From positions 62,001-126,000 of the forward strand of contig JAZRQJ010000009.1 of assembly GCA_045649685.1 (NCBI GenBank): a DNA stretch of 64,000 nucleotides, in the 5' to 3' direction. A model generated the notes under the pieces. The model saw only the letters and a list, made by a program, of their open reading frames with translations, searched no databases and was not told where the DNA came from. The stretch comes from RUG12519 sp045649685. Its GTDB lineage: Bacteria > Bacillota > Clostridia > Oscillospirales > Ruminococcaceae. Of the stretch, positions 8,076 to 17,937 are shown in pieces. Made by a program: the position numbers and the translations under genes. Numbering within the stretch: the first letter of the stretch is position 1; each line of letters begins with the position of its first letter.

Positions 8076-11000
8076 TTAAAAATTAAATAAACTAATTTGA
8101 CTAGTTTCTGGTAAATTTTTTAAAGCACCCATCTCTTTTAAACATTCAACAACTGTTTTAGAAATGCTTGTTCTCTCAACTAAATCTTCAATGGATATAT
8201 ATTCTCCCTTGACAGCAGATTTTTGTAAGCGTTTTGCAGCGGTTTCTCCTAATCCTTTTAAAGAAGTAAAAGGCAATCTTATTTTACTGTTTTCTATTTT
8301 ATATTTTGTAGCGTGGGATAAATATATATCAACCGGAAGGAATTCAAAACCTCTACACAACATCTCATTTGCAATTAATAAAGAGTCTAAAACATCATTT
8401 TCTTTAACAGATCTATCATTTCCTTTGGCTATTAAATCACTAATTTTATGTTTAACAGCTTCTTTACCTTTAATTATTGCATCTGCGTCTATATCACCAC
8501 CACGCACTGTGAAATACGCTGCATAATAAGCAAGAGGTTCATATAATTTATACCAGCCTAATCTTATTGCTGCAATAACATAAGCAGCTGCGTGAGCTTT
8601 AGGAAACATGTATTTAATTTTAAGACAGCTTTCAATGAACCACTCAGGAACATTGTGATCTCTCATTTGTTGTTTATGTTCTTCAGTTAAAAGTTTAGCG
8701 GCTTTCCCTTTTCTTGTAATCTCCATAATTTTAAATGCTAGTTTAGGTTCTAACCCTTTATGCATTAGCGAAATCATAATGCTGTCACGTGTTCCTATAA
8801 CATCGCTAATTTTACATACACCATCTTTAATTAAATCCTGTGCATTGTTGAGCCAAACATCTGTTCCATGAGATAAACCAGAAATTTGAAGTAAATCCGA
8901 AAAGCATTTAGGTTGAGCATCAACCAACATTTGTCTAACAAATTTTGTGCCCATTTCGGGTAAAGACAACGATCCTGTTTCACTATAAATATCAGAACTA
9001 CTCACACCAAGAGCTTCTGTAGATGTAAACAAGCTTATAACTTTTTTATCACTCATGTTAATATCATTAACTTTTTTATTGGTTAAATCTTCTAGATGTT
9101 TATATAGTGTTGGAACATCGTGTCCAAGTAGATCTAATTTTAAAATTGTATCGTGTAATGAGTGGAAATCGAAGTGAGTCGTTATTATATCGCTTTTAGC
9201 GTCATCTGCCGGATGTTGCACTGGGGTAAAATCATATATATCATAGCCAGAAGGAACAACAACCATTCCTCCAGGATGTTGTCCGGTGGTTCTCTTAATT
9301 CCCTCACATCCTTTAGCAAGTCGAGTTTCTTCTGCTTTATTAGCAGAAATTCCCTGTTCCTCTAAATATTTCAACGCAAAACCATAAGCTGTTCTTGTAG
9401 CAACTGATGATATAGTACCGGCTTTAAAAACATAATCTTTGCCAAAAAGTTTTTCTGTATATTTATGAGCTCTAGATTGATATTCTCCTGAAAAATTAAG
9501 ATCTATATCGGGAGCTTTATCTCCATCAAATCCCAAAAATGTTTCAAATGGTATATCTTGTCCGTCTCTATTAAGCTCTTTTCCACATTTAGGACATTTT
9601 TTATCAGGAAGATCAAATCCAGAGCCAAAACTTCCATCAGTGATAAATTCATTATAATAACATGATGGACAAACATAATGTGGAGGGAGAGGATTAACCT
9701 CAGATATTCCAGCCATTATAGCAACAAATGAAGAACCAACCGATCCTCTCGAACCAACCAAATATCCATCTTCAACTGACTTAGAAACTAATTTTTGAGC
9801 AATCATATATAGTACGGCAAAGCCGTGTTTAATTATTGATGTTAGTTCTCTTTCTAATCTATCACTTACTATCTTGGGTAGAGGATCTCCGTAAATAGAA
9901 ATAGCCTGTTTGTAAGTAATTTCTCTTAAACTTTCTTCAGAACCATCAATATATGGGGTGTATGTTCCATATGGAAATGGACGAATATCTCCATCAACCA
10001 TATCAGCAATTCTATTTGTATTGGTAATAACCACTTCTTTAGCTTCTTCTTGACCCAAATATGCAAATTCATCTAACATCTCTTGTGTTGTTCTGAAATA
10101 TAGCGGAGGTTGATTGTTTGAATCTGAAAATTTTAATGCCGATTGAATAATAGCTCGATATACAGCATCTTTTTTGTCACAAAAATGAACGTCACTAGTT
10201 GCAACAACGGGCTTACCTAATTCTTTTCCTAATTTAACAATTGTTCTATTAAAATCTCTTAAGTCTTCTAAACTAGAAACTTTATTTTGATCCAGCATAA
10301 ATTTATTATTGCCAATAGGTTGAATTTCAAGATAATCATAAAACGAAGCTATATTTTTAAGTTTTTCCCATTCCAACCCACTAACAACTGCTTCAAATAC
10401 TTCTCCTTGTTCACAAGCACTACCCACAAGCAAACCTTCCCTATGCTTGATTAATAAGCTCTTAGGAATTCTAGGTTTTCTATAGTAGAAATTAATATGT
10501 GCGTTTGAAACTAATTTGTATAAATTTTTTAACCCTGTACTGTTCTTGACTAACAAAATCTGATGATATACTCTTTGACGTCTAAAATCAACTTTATCAC
10601 GCAATTTCAGATTGATTTCATCTGTAAAATTTATATTATGATCTTCTCTCAATGTGTTGATCATTTTTATAAAAATTTTAGCTAGCATATTTGCATCATC
10701 TGAAGCTCTATGATGATTGAAATTCCCAAGCTGTAAATATTTTGCTAATCTATCTAAAGAAAATTTGCTTAAATCAGGATAAATCACTTTAGATAAAGCA
10801 AGCGTATCTATACAAGTATTATTAAATTTGATTCCATGTCTATTTGCAGTAGCTCTCAAAAAACTCATATCAAAATTTGCATTATGAGCTACTAAAACAC
10901 AATCTCTAGCAAATTCTAAAAACAATTTCAAAGCTTCGTCTTCTAATGGCGCATCTTTAACCATAGAATCATCTATTCCAGTAATTTCAGTTATTTTTGG

Positions 11001-12452
11001 AGGTATAGGTTTTTGAGGATTTACCATGGTATTAAATTTGTCACAAACTACTCCGTTTGAAATTATTACAGCACCAATTTCAGTTAGTCGTTCATTTTTA
11101 AAGTTTAATCCTGTAGTTTCTGTATCAAATACAACAAATTTACTACTTAAATCTTGTTTTTTACTTCCATCAACAATGTTAGCAAGATCATCTATAAAAT
11201 AGCTTTCTACTCCAAAAATCGGTTTAAATTCTCCGCCATTTTTTCTTATACTATCTACAGCGTTCATAGCTTCAGGAAAAGCTTGAACAACGCCATGATC
11301 TGTTATAGCTATAGCTTTATGTCCCCAATTATGGGCAAGATTTATAAATTTGGATATTGGTGTTATAGCATCCATAGAAGACATATTAGTATGCAAATGC
11401 AATTCAACTCGTTTTTCTTCTAACTCATCTTTTCGCTCATCTTTATCTAACAGAACAATGTCTTTAGGCATAAATACAAGCGATTTATCATATCTATCGT
11501 TTTCAACATTTCCTCTTAATAAAACTTTAGATCCTTCAGTTAAACAATCAAATTTTTTAGAACTTTCAGATTGACAAAAAATTTTAAAAGCAATAGAATT
11601 AGTAAAATCAGTTAAATAATATGTTCTAATTTGGCGAGTACCTTCTTTGTATTCATGAACATTTATAGAAAATATTTCACCACAAATTACACAGTTATTT
11701 TGTATATTGGTAATCAACTTTATATCTACAGGTTTAGCATCAATACTTCTTCCTCTAACAACCTTTTGATTTTTCCCAATATCATTAGACTTGCTATCAA
11801 AAACAATGTCTTCATTATTTGCTTTTGAATCACTAGAATTGGCTTTATCATCATATATATCAAATGGCGGTAAATCATTATCATCAGCACTAACATTTTC
11901 TTTTGCATTATCAATTGATAAGCTTTTAGGCTCTATCTTGTCTTTACCAGATACTAAGTTATCCTTATCACTTTTGGATAATTCGGTAACTCCATCAAAT
12001 TTAACAGTAATATTAAGAGAAAATTGACTATTAATTAGGTTGGCAATTTTCCTATCTGCTTGCAAATTTAATAGAGCTTGTAAGCCTCCATTTTTCAAAT
12101 AAATTATTAATGTATTTGAATCTAATTGAACTGAGCAATTTTCCAAAAAGCTAAATATTGCAGGTGATATTATTTCAATTTGATCAAAAATATATGGCAT
12201 AATATTCGTGGTAAACATATTAGGCTTATATCGGGGAAATATATATGCAGCATCCAAATTCAAACTATCTTTTATAAATTTTTCACACTTTTGTATATCA
12301 TTAATATTGACAAAGTCATTTAGCTTAATAAAAATTTTAATATATGAATTTCTTTTGGATTTAGTGATTTTTAGAATTTCATTATCTTTAAAGGGTTTAA
12401 ATATGTCATTGGGTGCATTTATTGTTCCGAACACATAAGATAAACTTTTCAT
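8076..12452 (-). CDS. polC: DNA polymerase III subunit alpha, PolC type
   Basis: This is the Gram-positive leading-strand replicase with built-in proofreading. Domains in order (numbered from the upstream TTG): N-terminal tau-binding-like region, an Asp/Ser/Asn-rich linker (about 160-240), OB fold (about 245-340), PHP domain starting at ELHLHT (about 353), the 3'-5' exonuclease inserted in the PHP domain with DTETTG (about 446) and HRASDDA, and the polymerase core with GSRGSVGSS and the catalytic PDIDLNFSGEYQ. Helix-hairpin-helix elements lie at the C-terminus. It is about 1458 residues, close to the family norm. The start could be ATG at 12452 or TTG at 12461; neither Shine-Dalgarno is strong. 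Confidence 0.97.
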   Translation of the reverse strand: MKSLSYVFGTINAPNDIFKPFKDNEILKITKSKRNSYIKIFIKLNDFVNINDIQKCEKFIKDSLNLDAAYIFPRYKPNMFTTNIMPYIFDQIEIISPAIFSFLENCSVQLDSNTLIIYLKNGGLQALLNLQADRKIANLINSQFSLNITVKFDGVTELSKSDKDNLVSGKDKIEPKSLSIDNAKENVSADDNDLPPFDIYDDKANSSDSKANNEDIVFDSKSNDIGKNQKVVRGRSIDAKPVDIKLITNIQNNCVICGEIFSINVHEYKEGTRQIRTYYLTDFTNSIAFKIFCQSESSKKFDCLTEGSKVLLRGNVENDRYDKSLVFMPKDIVLLDKDERKDELEEKRVELHLHTNMSSMDAITPISKFINLAHNWGHKAIAITDHGVVQAFPEAMNAVDSIRKNGGEFKPIFGVESYFIDDLANIVDGSKKQDLSSKFVVFDTETTGLNFKNERLTEIGAVIISNGVVCDKFNTMVNPQKPIPPKITEITGIDDSMVKDAPLEDEALKLFLEFARDCVLVAHNANFDMSFLRATANRHGIKFNNTCIDTLALSKVIYPDLSKFSLDRLAKYLQLGNFNHHRASDDANMLAKIFIKMINTLREDHNINFTDEINLKLRDKVDFRRQRVYHQILLVKNSTGLKNLYKLVSNAHINFYYRKPRIPKSLLIKHREGLLVGSACEQGEVFEAVVSGLEWEKLKNIASFYDYLEIQPIGNNKFMLDQNKVSSLEDLRDFNRTIVKLGKELGKPVVATSDVHFCDKKDAVYRAIIQSALKFSDSNNQPPLYFRTTQEMLDEFAYLGQEEAKEVVITNTNRIADMVDGDIRPFPYGTYTPYIDGSEESLREITYKQAISIYGDPLPKIVSDRLERELTSIIKHGFAVLYMIAQKLVSKSVEDGYLVGSRGSVGSSFVAIMAGISEVNPLPPHYVCPSCYYNEFITDGSFGSGFDLPDKKCPKCGKELNRDGQDIPFETFLGFDGDKAPDIDLNFSGEYQSRAHKYTEKLFGKDYVFKAGTISSVATRTAYGFALKYLEEQGISANKAEETRLAKGCEGIKRTTGQHPGGMVVVPSGYDIYDFTPVQHPADDAKSDIITTHFDFHSLHDTILKLDLLGHDVPTLYKHLEDLTNKKVNDINMSDKKVISLFTSTEALGVSSSDIYSETGSLSLPEMGTKFVRQMLVDAQPKCFSDLLQISGLSHGTDVWLNNAQDLIKDGVCKISDVIGTRDSIMISLMHKGLEPKLAFKIMEITRKGKAAKLLTEEHKQQMRDHNVPEWFIESCLKIKYMFPKAHAAAYVIAAIRLGWYKLYEPLAYYAAYFTVRGGDIDADAIIKGKEAVKHKISDLIAKGNDRSVKENDVLDSLLIANEMLCRGFEFLPVDIYLSHATKYKIENSKIRLPFTSLKGLGETAAKRLQKSAVKGEYISIEDLVERTSISKTVVECLKEMGALKNLPETSQISLFNF

Positions 12453-12496
12453 AATCTTCAAAAACTCTTTCTCAATTGATTAATAAACCCATTATA

Positions 12497-13543
12497 CTAC
12501 ATTTTTTTTATTTCATCAATTAACACTTTCACTATTTCTTCTTCAGATATTCTTCTTTCAATTTTACCTTTTTTAAATAAAACAGCCCGTTTATCTCCAC
12601 CAGCTATTCCAATATCTGCATCTTTAGCTTCACCTGGTCCGTTAACAGCACAGCCCATTATCGCAACTTTAATTGGTTTAGATGTATTTTCTAATTCTTT
12701 TTCAATTTTATTTGTAAGACCTATTATATCGATTTTAGTTCGGCCACAAGTTGGACAAGAAACAATTTTAACGCCAGTTTCTTCTAAATTTAAAGACTTC
12801 AAAATATCATGACCAACTTTTACCTCTTCAATAGGATCACCCGTTAAAGAAACTCTTATGGTTTCACCTATTTCATCTGCAAGCAAAGATCCAATTCCAA
12901 TAGACGATTTCATAATACCCATACGCTTTGTTCCGGATTCTGTTACACCTATATGTAAAGGATATCGACACATTTCACTTAACATTTTATATGCTTTAAT
13001 AGTTGTTGGAACATCAGATGACTTTATTGACACTACTATATCCTCAAAATCAAATTTTTCCAGCAAATTAATACTTTTCAATGCACTCTCAACCAAAGCT
13101 TCAGCTTTTGGTCCAAAATATTTCGCTAATAGTTCCTTTTCTAGCGATCCAGAGTTAACACCTATTCTTATAGGAACACCTTCAATCTTACAAGCTTGAA
13201 CAACTTTTTTTATTCTGCCTTCATCTCCAATGTTTCCGGGATTTATGCGTATTTTATCCGCACCTGCTCTGGCAGATTCAATAGCTAATCTATAATCAAA
13301 ATGAATGTCGGCAACTAGCGGAATAGATATTTGTTTTTTTATTGCAGGAATAAGACGTATATCACTTAAAGAAGGAATTGCGACACGAATTATATCACAT
13401 CCTATGCTTTCTAATTGTTTAGCTTGCATTATATTTCCTTCTATATCTCCAGATGGTTTGTTTAACATAGATTGAACATATATTTTTCTACCATCAAAAA
13501 CATATCCATTTTTCAAAGAAACTAATTTTAAATTTCTGCGCAT
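12497..13543 (-). CDS. ispG: 4-hydroxy-3-methylbut-2-en-1-yl diphosphate synthase (IspG/GcpE)
   Basis: This Fe-S enzyme of the MEP isoprenoid pathway converts ME-cPP to HMBPP. The [4Fe-4S] ligands are seen in SCPTCGR and GCAVNGPGE near the C-terminus, followed by DIGIAGG. The N-terminal TIM-barrel block includes the PLVADIHFD element. The 348-residue length is typical of the short bacterial form. GGAGG lies 7 nt before the ATG. With dxr and uppS in the same operon, it supplies undecaprenyl carrier lipid for cell-wall synthesis. Confidence 0.96.
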   Translation of the reverse strand: MRRNLKLVSLKNGYVFDGRKIYVQSMLNKPSGDIEGNIMQAKQLESIGCDIIRVAIPSLSDIRLIPAIKKQISIPLVADIHFDYRLAIESARAGADKIRINPGNIGDEGRIKKVVQACKIEGVPIRIGVNSGSLEKELLAKYFGPKAEALVESALKSINLLEKFDFEDIVVSIKSSDVPTTIKAYKMLSEMCRYPLHIGVTESGTKRMGIMKSSIGIGSLLADEIGETIRVSLTGDPIEEVKVGHDILKSLNLEETGVKIVSCPTCGRTKIDIIGLTNKIEKELENTSKPIKVAIMGCAVNGPGEAKDADIGIAGGDKRAVLFKKGKIERRISEEEIVKVLIDEIKKM

Positions 13544-13559
13544 TCATACACCTCCGATT

Positions 13560-14537
13560 TTAAAATAAAGAAAAAACATCTTTAATTGCTATAACTACAA
13601 ATAAAAATATTAAAATTAATATTCCAAAAGCATTAACATAATTTTGAATTGTTTTGTTCACTTTTTTCTTTGATATTAATTCGATAAGCAAAAACGCAAA
13701 GCGACCACCATCTAATGCAGGAAATGGAAGTAAATTAAATATGCCAATATTTATAGACAGTAATGGAAATAAAGCCATTACAGATAAAAACCCATTAGCT
13801 TTTGCGTCACTGACCGATTTGGTAAAACCAATTGGTCCAGAAACGTTGTCAATTGAAATCTTCCCTGTAAATAAATCACACATAGAAAACCATACTAATT
13901 TTGTTACAAATATTGAACTGTTTAAACTAGTTTGAAAAAAGTTTAAAAATGTTAGTTGTTCAACATCAAGAGATATTCCTAACGTTCTATGTGTTTGTTC
14001 GCCATCATTAATTAAAAATCCAACATCATCTAATTCAACAATTTCATCATTTCTTAACACAGTTACATTAATTGGTGTGTTATCATCTATTTTTGAAAGT
14101 TCAAAAATCAAATCGTTTGCTCCAAAAATGTGATGGTTATTTACACTTTCTATATAATCACCAACCTGAATTTTATGTTGTTCAAAAGTAGCAGATTTAA
14201 CTTTAGTAGAAATAAACTGTCCTTGAATTAACACAATGATAGAAATAATAAAAAAACCACTGACAATATTAACTAAAGATCCAGCAAGTATAACGGCAAT
14301 TCTTTTGTGTATTGACGTCTTTTCAAAATTGTCATCGTCAATAGAAACATATCCTCCGATGGGCAAAGCTCTTAAAAAATATTTAGTTTTATCTTTGCCC
14401 CAATTAAATATTTTAGGACCCATTCCGATTGAAAATGCATTAATTTTAATCTTATTAACTTTAGCAGTTAAAAAATGACCCAATTCATGAAGCACAACAA
14501 CAATACCAAAAAGTAATATGGTCAAAATAACCGCCAT
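13560..14537 (-). CDS. rseP: Site-2 intramembrane metalloprotease RseP/RasP
   Basis: This M50 zinc protease has HELGH in the first transmembrane helix (VVLHELGHFLTAK), a central PDZ-like domain, and the third metal-ligand motif NLLPFPALDGG in a later helix. It cleaves transmembrane anti-sigma factors and remnant signal peptides within the membrane. ATG at 14537 is chosen because GGAGG lies 8 nt upstream; the in-frame TTG at 14552 would place the Shine-Dalgarno inside the protein. This gives 325 residues. It occupies its conserved position between dxr and ispG. Confidence 0.93.
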   Translation of the reverse strand: MAVILTILLFGIVVVLHELGHFLTAKVNKIKINAFSIGMGPKIFNWGKDKTKYFLRALPIGGYVSIDDDNFEKTSIHKRIAVILAGSLVNIVSGFFIISIIVLIQGQFISTKVKSATFEQHKIQVGDYIESVNNHHIFGANDLIFELSKIDDNTPINVTVLRNDEIVELDDVGFLINDGEQTHRTLGISLDVEQLTFLNFFQTSLNSSIFVTKLVWFSMCDLFTGKISIDNVSGPIGFTKSVSDAKANGFLSVMALFPLLSINIGIFNLLPFPALDGGRFAFLLIELISKKKVNKTIQNYVNAFGILILIFLFVVIAIKDVFSLF

Positions 14538-14561
14538 AATTATAGCCTCCAAATATAAAAA

Positions 14562-15710
14562 TTACATCTTAAAATAATCAAGTACAAAATTTCTTGTTTT
14601 TTTATCTATGTCTAAAATTGAAGATATAGATTTCAATTCACCGACGTTTTTCATTTTCATTGCTTCTTCTACACATTTTTCTATATCTAAAAACCCTATT
14701 TTCCCGGTTAAAAATAGCTCCACAGCTACTTCATTTGCAGCATTAACAATCGTTGGATATAGGCCCCCTTTAGATATAGCTTCCTTGCAAATATTTATAC
14801 ATTTAAAATTTTCATAGTCAGGTTTATAAAAACTTAAGTTTGCATAATCAGTTAAAGATAGAGACTTAACACTAGAAGTAACACGATCAGGATAGGTTAA
14901 AGCATATTGAATAGGTAACCGCATATCGGGTAAACCTAATTGCCCTATAACAGAACCGTCCAAATATTCAACCGCTGAGTGTAAAATACTTTGAGGATGT
15001 ATAACAATTTCAATATCTTTAGGGTCTTTGTCGAATAGCCATACTGCTTCAATTAGTTCCAATCCCTTATTCATCATTGTTGCACTATCTATAGAAATTT
15101 TATTTCCCATGCTCCAGTTTGGATGTTTTAAAGCATCTTTCACTGTTGCTTTTTCAAGAAAATTCCTATCTTTTTTGAAAAATGGTCCACCTGATGCTGT
15201 TAATATAATTTTAGACACTTGCTCTTTTTTATTTCCTTGAATACATTGAAAAATGGCAGAATGTTCGCTATCAACTGGTAAAATTTTGCAATTATGTTTT
15301 TTTGCCGCTTCCATAACCAAACGCCCGCCAGTAACAAGAGTTTCTTTGTTAGCCAAAGCAACATTCTTGTTGTTTTCAATCGCACACATAGTAGGTAGGA
15401 GTCCTGCAATACCAACTACAGAATTTAACACTGTGTCTACTGAACTTAATGAAGCTGCCTCACAAAGTCCATCCATTCCACAAACCACTTTAATAAAACA
15501 ATCATTTAAATTTGTCTTCAACTCTTTATATAAACTTTTGTCAGATACGCAAACCAAATGTGGTTTAAATTTTCTAGTTTGTTTTTCAAGCAATTTAATG
15601 TTTTGGTTTGCTGTAAGTGCAACAACATCAATATTTAACTTCTCTGCAACATCTAACGCTTGAGTTCCAATAGAACCTGTGCTACCCAACAAACTCATAT
15701 TTTTGATCAA
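14562..15710 (-). CDS. dxr: 1-deoxy-D-xylulose 5-phosphate reductoisomerase
   Basis: This NADPH-dependent enzyme performs the first committed MEP-pathway step. The N-terminal nucleotide loop GSTGSIGTQ, the metal-binding VDSEHSA, the flexible loop with MNKGLELIEA and HPQS, and the C-terminal helical domain are all present. TTG at 15710 is preferred: it yields an N-terminus beginning IKNMSLLGSTGS, as in homologues, and AGAGGTG lies 6 nt upstream. The GTG at 15719 overlaps the Shine-Dalgarno. Length is then 382 residues. It is followed by rseP and ispG. Confidence 0.94.
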   Translation of the reverse strand: MIKNMSLLGSTGSIGTQALDVAEKLNIDVVALTANQNIKLLEKQTRKFKPHLVCVSDKSLYKELKTNLNDCFIKVVCGMDGLCEAASLSSVDTVLNSVVGIAGLLPTMCAIENNKNVALANKETLVTGGRLVMEAAKKHNCKILPVDSEHSAIFQCIQGNKKEQVSKIILTASGGPFFKKDRNFLEKATVKDALKHPNWSMGNKISIDSATMMNKGLELIEAVWLFDKDPKDIEIVIHPQSILHSAVEYLDGSVIGQLGLPDMRLPIQYALTYPDRVTSSVKSLSLTDYANLSFYKPDYENFKCINICKEAISKGGLYPTIVNAANEVAVELFLTGKIGFLDIEKCVEEAMKMKNVGELKSISSILDIDKKTRNFVLDYFKM

Positions 15711-15730
15711 TATATTCACCTCTAAAATTG

Positions 15731-16555
15731 TTAACTAATAATAGGATATGTTGAAATAATAGGATAAGAAATAGCAAAAACAAGAATCAAACTATCAAAC
15801 CTATCTAAAACTCCTCCATGTCCTGGCATAATATTCCCAAAATCTTTTATATTATATTGTCTTTTAATTACTGAAGCAACTAAATCTCCCAAAATAGAGA
15901 ATACTATTCCTAAGCAAATTATTAAAATCAAAGTAATAAAATTTATTTGGACATTTTTATATATAAAATTGAAATATGTTAAGTTAAAAATCAACATAAC
16001 CAAAAAAACAGAAATTACGCCCCCTATAACACCCTCAACTGTTTTGTTAGGACTTATTTCTGGAGTTAACTTGTTTTTTCCAAACTTAACCCCTATAAAA
16101 TATGCTCCTGCGTCACAAATCCAAGCAATTAAACACAATAATAAAATATAATATAAACTATATGGTTCAAAATCATCTCTTATGTAAATTATATTTGTAA
16201 TGCAAAAAGTTACAAAAACAGAAAATGATGCACTAAAAACTAACTCATTAATTTTAATTACATTATATTTTTTTAACAAAACCAATATTAAAAATATAAA
16301 ATATATTATTATAACATTTAAGCGCAAATCTAAAGATTGATGTATTTTTAAAAAAGGAAATATTATAGCAAAAATTTCTGAAACAATAAACACAATAAAA
16401 GATTTAACACGCATTTTGGTAGCAGAAAATATTTCATAAACTATTATTGAGCAAATTAAAGAAACTGCTAAATTTAAAACAATAGATTCATAAAAAAATA
16501 ATATCAGAATCGCAAAAATTATTCCAACCCCTGCACTTAACACTCTTACTTTCAA
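15731..16555 (-). CDS. cdsA: Phosphatidate cytidylyltransferase
   Basis: This integral membrane enzyme makes CDP-diacylglycerol from phosphatidate and CTP. It has about seven or eight hydrophobic segments and the full family signature SVIKRQYNIKDFGN...PGHGGVLDRFD near the C-terminus. SPNKTVEG precedes a membrane helix, as expected. The C-terminus ends with an exact duplication of YPIIS, from an 18-bp tandem repeat in the DNA (15737-15766). It lies between uppS (9 nt) and dxr (20 nt) in the conserved operon. Confidence 0.94.
   Translation of the reverse strand: MKVRVLSAGVGIIFAILILFFYESIVLNLAVSLICSIIVYEIFSATKMRVKSFIVFIVSEIFAIIFPFLKIHQSLDLRLNVIIIYFIFLILVLLKKYNVIKINELVFSASFSVFVTFCITNIIYIRDDFEPYSLYYILLLCLIAWICDAGAYFIGVKFGKNKLTPEISPNKTVEGVIGGVISVFLVMLIFNLTYFNFIYKNVQINFITLILIICLGIVFSILGDLVASVIKRQYNIKDFGNIMPGHGGVLDRFDSLILVFAISYPIISTYPIIS
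15737..15766. repeat. Short tandem repeat at the cdsA 3' end
   Basis: The 12-nt string AATAATAGGATA occurs at 15737-15748 and again at 15755-15766, a period of 18 bp. It encodes the duplicated YPIIS at the CdsA C-terminus. It looks like a recent in-frame slippage or duplication outside the catalytic signature. Confidence 0.85.
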
Positions 16556-16564
16556 AAGAACACC

Positions 16565-17266
16565 TCATTTAACACTACCATATGTTCGATTTCTTTTGTT
16601 ATATTCCTCAATTGCAATATTAACATGCTTAGGTTTAAATTCCGGCCACAATATGTTTTCCATGAAATAGAATTCAGCATATGCTGATTGCCATATTAAA
16701 AAATTAGAAATTCTATATTCACCACTTGGTCTTATTAATAAATCAACATTTGGTAGTCCTTTTGTATATAAATTTGATTCAACTATATGCTCATCAATAT
16801 CTTCTAATTTTATCTCATTATTTTTAACTTTGCAAGCTATTTGTTTCACAGCATTTTTAATTTCACTTCTACCGCCATAATTTATAGCTATTCCAAAAAT
16901 CATTCCGGTATTTTTATTAAACTCCTGCTCAATTTGTTTCATTCTATCTTGCATATCTTGGCTAAAAACACTAATATCTCCAAAAAATCTAATTCGCACA
17001 TTATATTTTAGATAAGAATTCATATTTTTTAAATAATTCTTAATCAATTTCATTAAACCATTAACTTCATCTTCAGGTCTATTCCAATTTTCTGTTGAAA
17101 ATGCATATAAAGTTAAAACCTTAACACCTATTTTATTGCAATGAAGCACAATAGATTTTATAGTTTTAGCTCCAGCAATATGACCAGCTGTTCTAGGAAG
17201 TCCTCTTTTCTTAGCCCATCTTCCATTTCCGTCCATTATAATAGCAATGTGTTCAGGAATATTCAA
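16565..17266 (-). CDS. uppS: Isoprenyl transferase (undecaprenyl diphosphate synthase)
   Basis: This cis-prenyltransferase condenses IPP units onto farnesyl diphosphate to give undecaprenyl diphosphate, the lipid carrier for wall and surface glycans. MDGNGRWAKKRG (catalytic Asp D12), TLYAFSTENWNRP and RPSGEYRISNFLIWQSAYAEFYF are all diagnostic. TTG at 17266 is chosen because AGAGAGGTG precedes it by 6 nt and the protein then begins NIPEHIAIIMDG, like homologues. The longer reading frame would include the Shine-Dalgarno. Length is 233 residues. Confidence 0.95.
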   Translation of the reverse strand: MNIPEHIAIIMDGNGRWAKKRGLPRTAGHIAGAKTIKSIVLHCNKIGVKVLTLYAFSTENWNRPEDEVNGLMKLIKNYLKNMNSYLKYNVRIRFFGDISVFSQDMQDRMKQIEQEFNKNTGMIFGIAINYGGRSEIKNAVKQIACKVKNNEIKLEDIDEHIVESNLYTKGLPNVDLLIRPSGEYRISNFLIWQSAYAEFYFMENILWPEFKPKHVNIAIEEYNKRNRTYGSVK

Positions 17267-17294
17267 AACATTCACCTCTCTAAATTGGCATAAC

Positions 17295-17328
17295 AAAAAA
17301 GGAGTTGTAATAAATTCCCCCCTCCTTT
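17295..17328 (-). terminator. Weak hairpin between frr and uppS
   Basis: On the minus strand AAAGGAG and CTCCTTT form a 7-bp stem with a 17-nt loop, followed by further Ts. The loop is long and the operon is conserved across this point, so at most it is a partial attenuator or RNA-processing site. Confidence 0.3.
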
Positions 17329-17343
17329 AAATTTTCACTTAAT

Positions 17344-17898
17344 TTATATTTCTAAAGTTTCTTTTTCTTTTAAGGCTGATATGGAGTCTATGTCTTTAAT
17401 ATATTTATTTACCAAATTCTGAATCTCATCTTCTTTGTCTTTTATTTCGTCCTCACTAACAGAGCCTTCTTTTTTTAATGCTTTTATTTTGTCCATAGCA
17501 TCACGTCTTATATTTCTTATGGCAACTTTTGAATCTTCTTTTATTTTATTTATATCTTTGACAATTTCTTTTCTTCTTTCTTCTGTTAATTGTGGAAATA
17601 CCAATCTCAACACTTTACCGTCATTAGTTGGATTTATTCCTATATCAGCTTGATGTATAGCTTTTTCAATCAATGGCAAAGTTGAAGAATCCCAAGGGTT
17701 AATAACCAAAATTCTTGCTTCAGAAATTGAAATGGCTGCCATTTGGTTAATTGGAGTTTTAACATCATAATAGTCAACTAAAACTTTATCTAATATAGCT
17801 GGATTTGCACGCCCAGCACGTATTGTTGCATATTCTTGAGATAAACGATCTATACTTTTTTTCATTTTGTCTTCCGACTGTTTTAAAATATTATTCAT
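17344..17898 (-). CDS. frr: Ribosome recycling factor
   Basis: RRF acts with EF-G to split post-termination ribosomes. The 184-residue, tRNA-shaped protein has the long three-helix bundle (residues 1-30 and 105-184) and the domain II hinge around VDYYDVKTPINQMAAIS. The strongly conserved IRAGRANPAILDKV and NPWDSSTLPLIEKAI blocks are intact, as are PQLTEERRKEIVK and IRNIRRDAMDKIK. It lies 39 nt downstream of pyrH, as in most bacteria. Confidence 0.97.
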   Translation of the reverse strand: MNNILKQSEDKMKKSIDRLSQEYATIRAGRANPAILDKVLVDYYDVKTPINQMAAISISEARILVINPWDSSTLPLIEKAIHQADIGINPTNDGKVLRLVFPQLTEERRKEIVKDINKIKEDSKVAIRNIRRDAMDKIKALKKEGSVSEDEIKDKEDEIQNLVNKYIKDIDSISALKEKETLEI

Positions 17899-17937
17899 AA
17901 AATAATCCTCCTACAAACAAAACCAATATATACACAA

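Noticed and set aside
15253..15663. Antisense reading frame of 136 codons opposite dxr
   Set aside because: dxr motifs are clear on the - strand and this frame has no supporting signal.
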